Assembly (NCBI GenBank): GCA_039933015.1 | Contig: JBDTOX010000181.1 | Span: forward strand, 1-7,649 | Reading direction: 5' to 3' | DNA length: 7,649 bases | DNA from: JBDTOX01 sp039933015 | GTDB taxonomy: Bacteria > Pseudomonadota > Gammaproteobacteria > Burkholderiales > Methylophilaceae | Shown here: one piece after another, positions 6,515 to 7,649 of the stretch | Position numbering within the stretch: the stretch's first letter is position 1 | How the letters are laid out: the number at the start of each line of letters is the position of its first letter | Position numbers and translations under genes: made by a program | Notes under the pieces: model-generated | What the model was told of the DNA's origin: nothing | The model's input: only the letters and a program-made list of their open reading frames with translations | Databases searched by the model: none

Positions 6515-7143
6515 GCAACAACCTGGTAAATGAATATGGCTGGCAATCGTCGTTCGGGCCAGAGTCCTGTGGCTACATCACGCCAGAGGTGATGCGAATA
6601 TTGGGCACCTTGAACGTCAAGCGCGTGTGCGACTTGGGTTCGGGCAATGGTGCGTTGGTTGGGGTGCTGCATGGTGCCGGCTACCAGGCGGCAGGTGTTG
6701 AATACGACAGGCAGGGGGTTGAGATCGCAAGAAAAGAACATCCCGGCATCAACTTCTACAACATGGGGGTTCAGGACGATCCCGCGCCGCTGCTGGCAAG
6801 CGAGGGGGCGTCGTTTGATGCGATCGTTTCCACCGAGGTGGTGGAGCATTTGTTTTCGCCGCATCTGCTGCCGGTTTTTGCAAGCAAGCTCGTGCAAAAG
6901 GGCGGGTACTTGGTGATCTCTACTCCGTACCACGGCTATTTGAAAAACCTGGCGTTGTCTGTCTTCAATAAATGGGACAAGCATCACACGCCGCTATGGC
7001 ACGGGGGGCATATCAAATTCTGGAGCCGCAAAACTCTGACGCAGCTGCTGGAGGAAAACGGCTTCAAAGTAACGGAGTTTCACGGAGCTGGCCGGTTGCC
7101 ATGGCTGTGGAAAAGCATGATTCTTGTGGCTCAATCCGTCTAA
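6511..7143 (+). CDS. Class I SAM-dependent methyltransferase (Methyltransf_23/UbiG-like)
   Basis: This 210-residue protein has a complete SAM-binding core. Motif I is RVCDLGSGNGALVGVL (about 38-53), Glu64 in AAGVEYD (60-66) is the acidic residue expected to bind the SAM ribose, and FDAIVSTEVVEHLFSP (about 102-117) and KGGYLVISTPYHGYL (about 130-144) are motifs IV and V. The C-terminal part HHTPLWHGGHIKFWSRKTL (about 158-176) and ENGFKVTEFHGAGRLPW are typical of small Methyltransf_23 enzymes in polysaccharide clusters. The likely role is methylation of a sugar hydroxyl, carboxyl or amino group of the repeat unit, or of a nucleotide-sugar intermediate; the sequence does not say which. ATG 6511 was chosen because it overlaps the previous stop as ATGA, has AGAAG at 6502-6506 just upstream, and begins where family similarity begins. 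The frame stays open back to 6340, but that extension reads through the WcaF-like gene in another frame and is spurious. Confidence 0.87.
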   Translation: MSNNLVNEYGWQSSFGPESCGYITPEVMRILGTLNVKRVCDLGSGNGALVGVLHGAGYQAAGVEYDRQGVEIARKEHPGINFYNMGVQDDPAPLLASEGASFDAIVSTEVVEHLFSPHLLPVFASKLVQKGGYLVISTPYHGYLKNLALSVFNKWDKHHTPLWHGGHIKFWSRKTLTQLLEENGFKVTEFHGAGRLPWLWKSMILVAQSV

Positions 7144-7147
7144 AAGG
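7143..7147 (+). promoter_or_regulatory. AAAGG ribosome binding site before the family 2 glycosyltransferase
   Basis: AAAGG begins on the last base of the methyltransferase TAA stop and ends nine bases before the ATG at 7157. It is one of the better Shine-Dalgarno matches in the window and supports that start. Confidence 0.5.
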
Positions 7148-7156
7148 TACACATTG

Positions 7157-7649
7157 ATGCAGGGCATCTCCATCCTGATTCTGACCAAAAATGAGCAGCA
7201 AGATTTGCCTGGGTGCCTGCAAAGCGTGTCGTGGTCGGATGATATTCACGTTTATGACTCTGGGAGCACTGACGATACTGTCGCCATTGCACAGAGATTC
7301 GGTGCCAGCGTGACTGTGCGCACATATGGCGAAAGCAAGCTGGTGTTTGGCGGCGATGAGGCAGTCCACAGGAACTGGGGCCTGCAAAACATTCCCTTCA
7401 AGTACCCGTGGGTGTTTGCCATTGACGCGGACGAACGCATGACGCCGGACTTGATCCGGGCGGTTCAGACCGCTGTTGCGGCACCCGGTGACCAAGTGGC
7501 CTTTCGTGTCCAGCGGCGTGATTTTTTCCTGGGCACCTGGCTCCGGCATGTGCAGACTTCGCCCTACTACATGCGATTGTTTCGACCAGAAAAAATTCGG
7601 CATGAGCGATTGATCAACACCATTTCCATTGCCGATGGCCCTGTGGGCC
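7157..7649 (+). CDS. Family 2 glycosyltransferase, N-terminal part (cut by the window end)
   Basis: The frame opens at ATG 7157, 13 bases after the methyltransferase stop, and stays open for 164 codons to the right edge, so the C-terminus lies outside the window. The protein is a GT-A fold inverting enzyme. ISILILTKNEQQDLPGCLQS (about 4-23) is the nucleotide-binding start, and VYDSGSTDDT (about 32-41) carries the first conserved aspartate. HRNWGLQNIPFKYPWVFAID followed by ADERMTP (about 71-96) holds the DxD-equivalent Asp-Ala-Asp-Glu (90-93). RRDFFLGTWLRHV (about 120-132) and YYMRLFRPEKIRHERLIN (about 137-154) resemble the acceptor-side segments of WaaE/KdtX-like glycosyltransferases. It probably adds a sugar to the lipid-linked oligosaccharide at the cytoplasmic face. 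A lipopolysaccharide-core role like that of WaaE is possible but not shown by family resemblance alone. The adjacent methyltransferase suggests both act on one branch or terminal sugar. Confidence 0.88.
   Translation, partial: MQGISILILTKNEQQDLPGCLQSVSWSDDIHVYDSGSTDDTVAIAQRFGASVTVRTYGESKLVFGGDEAVHRNWGLQNIPFKYPWVFAIDADERMTPDLIRAVQTAVAAPGDQVAFRVQRRDFFLGTWLRHVQTSPYYMRLFRPEKIRHERLINTISIADGPVG

Noticed and set aside
7064..7603. A 179-codon open frame on the - strand at the right end
   Set aside because: It lies opposite the methyltransferase end and the clear GT2 glycosyltransferase on the + strand and shows no domain features.

Overview
The window looks like an internal stretch of a cell-surface polysaccharide locus (exopolysaccharide, capsule or O-antigen type) from a Gram-negative bacterium. 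Overall base composition is moderate, roughly mid-50s percent G+C by hand counting of sample lines. The protein style (WcaF-like acetyltransferase, Wzy-like polymerase, GT4 and GT2 glycosyltransferases) fits a proteobacterium, and I lean towards Betaproteobacteria. That taxonomic guess is inference only; nothing in the window names the host.

All convincing genes lie on the + strand and are tightly packed. In order they are: the possible last codons of an upstream gene (1-74); a left-handed beta-helix acetyltransferase (79-684); a GT4-type glycosyltransferase of a distinctive subfamily (757-1971); a polytopic membrane protein that is most likely the repeat-unit polymerase Wzy (1968-3587); a CgeB-like GT-B glycosyltransferase (3584-4675); a second GT4 glycosyltransferase (4693-5859); a WcaF-like acetyltransferase (5945-6514); a class I SAM-dependent methyltransferase (6511-7143); and a family 2 glycosyltransferase cut by the window end (7157-7649).

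Three junctions overlap by four bases (GTGA at 1968, ATGA at 3584, ATGA at 6511). The remaining gaps are 4 to 85 bases, and I see no rho-independent terminator. This argues for one long transcript whose promoter lies mainly upstream of the window.

Together the genes suggest a Wzx/Wzy-type pathway. The glycosyltransferases would build an oligosaccharide on a lipid carrier at the cytoplasmic face, the two acetyltransferases and the methyltransferase would decorate it, and the polymerase would join repeat units at the periplasmic face. The flippase, the initiating phosphoglycosyltransferase and the export genes are not in the window and would be expected in the flanks. Base composition is mosaic: the first gene and the second half of the polymerase gene are A+T-richer, while most of the second gene is strongly G+C-rich. 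I found no mobile element, CRISPR array, tRNA or rRNA, and nothing that clearly amounts to a new class of system.
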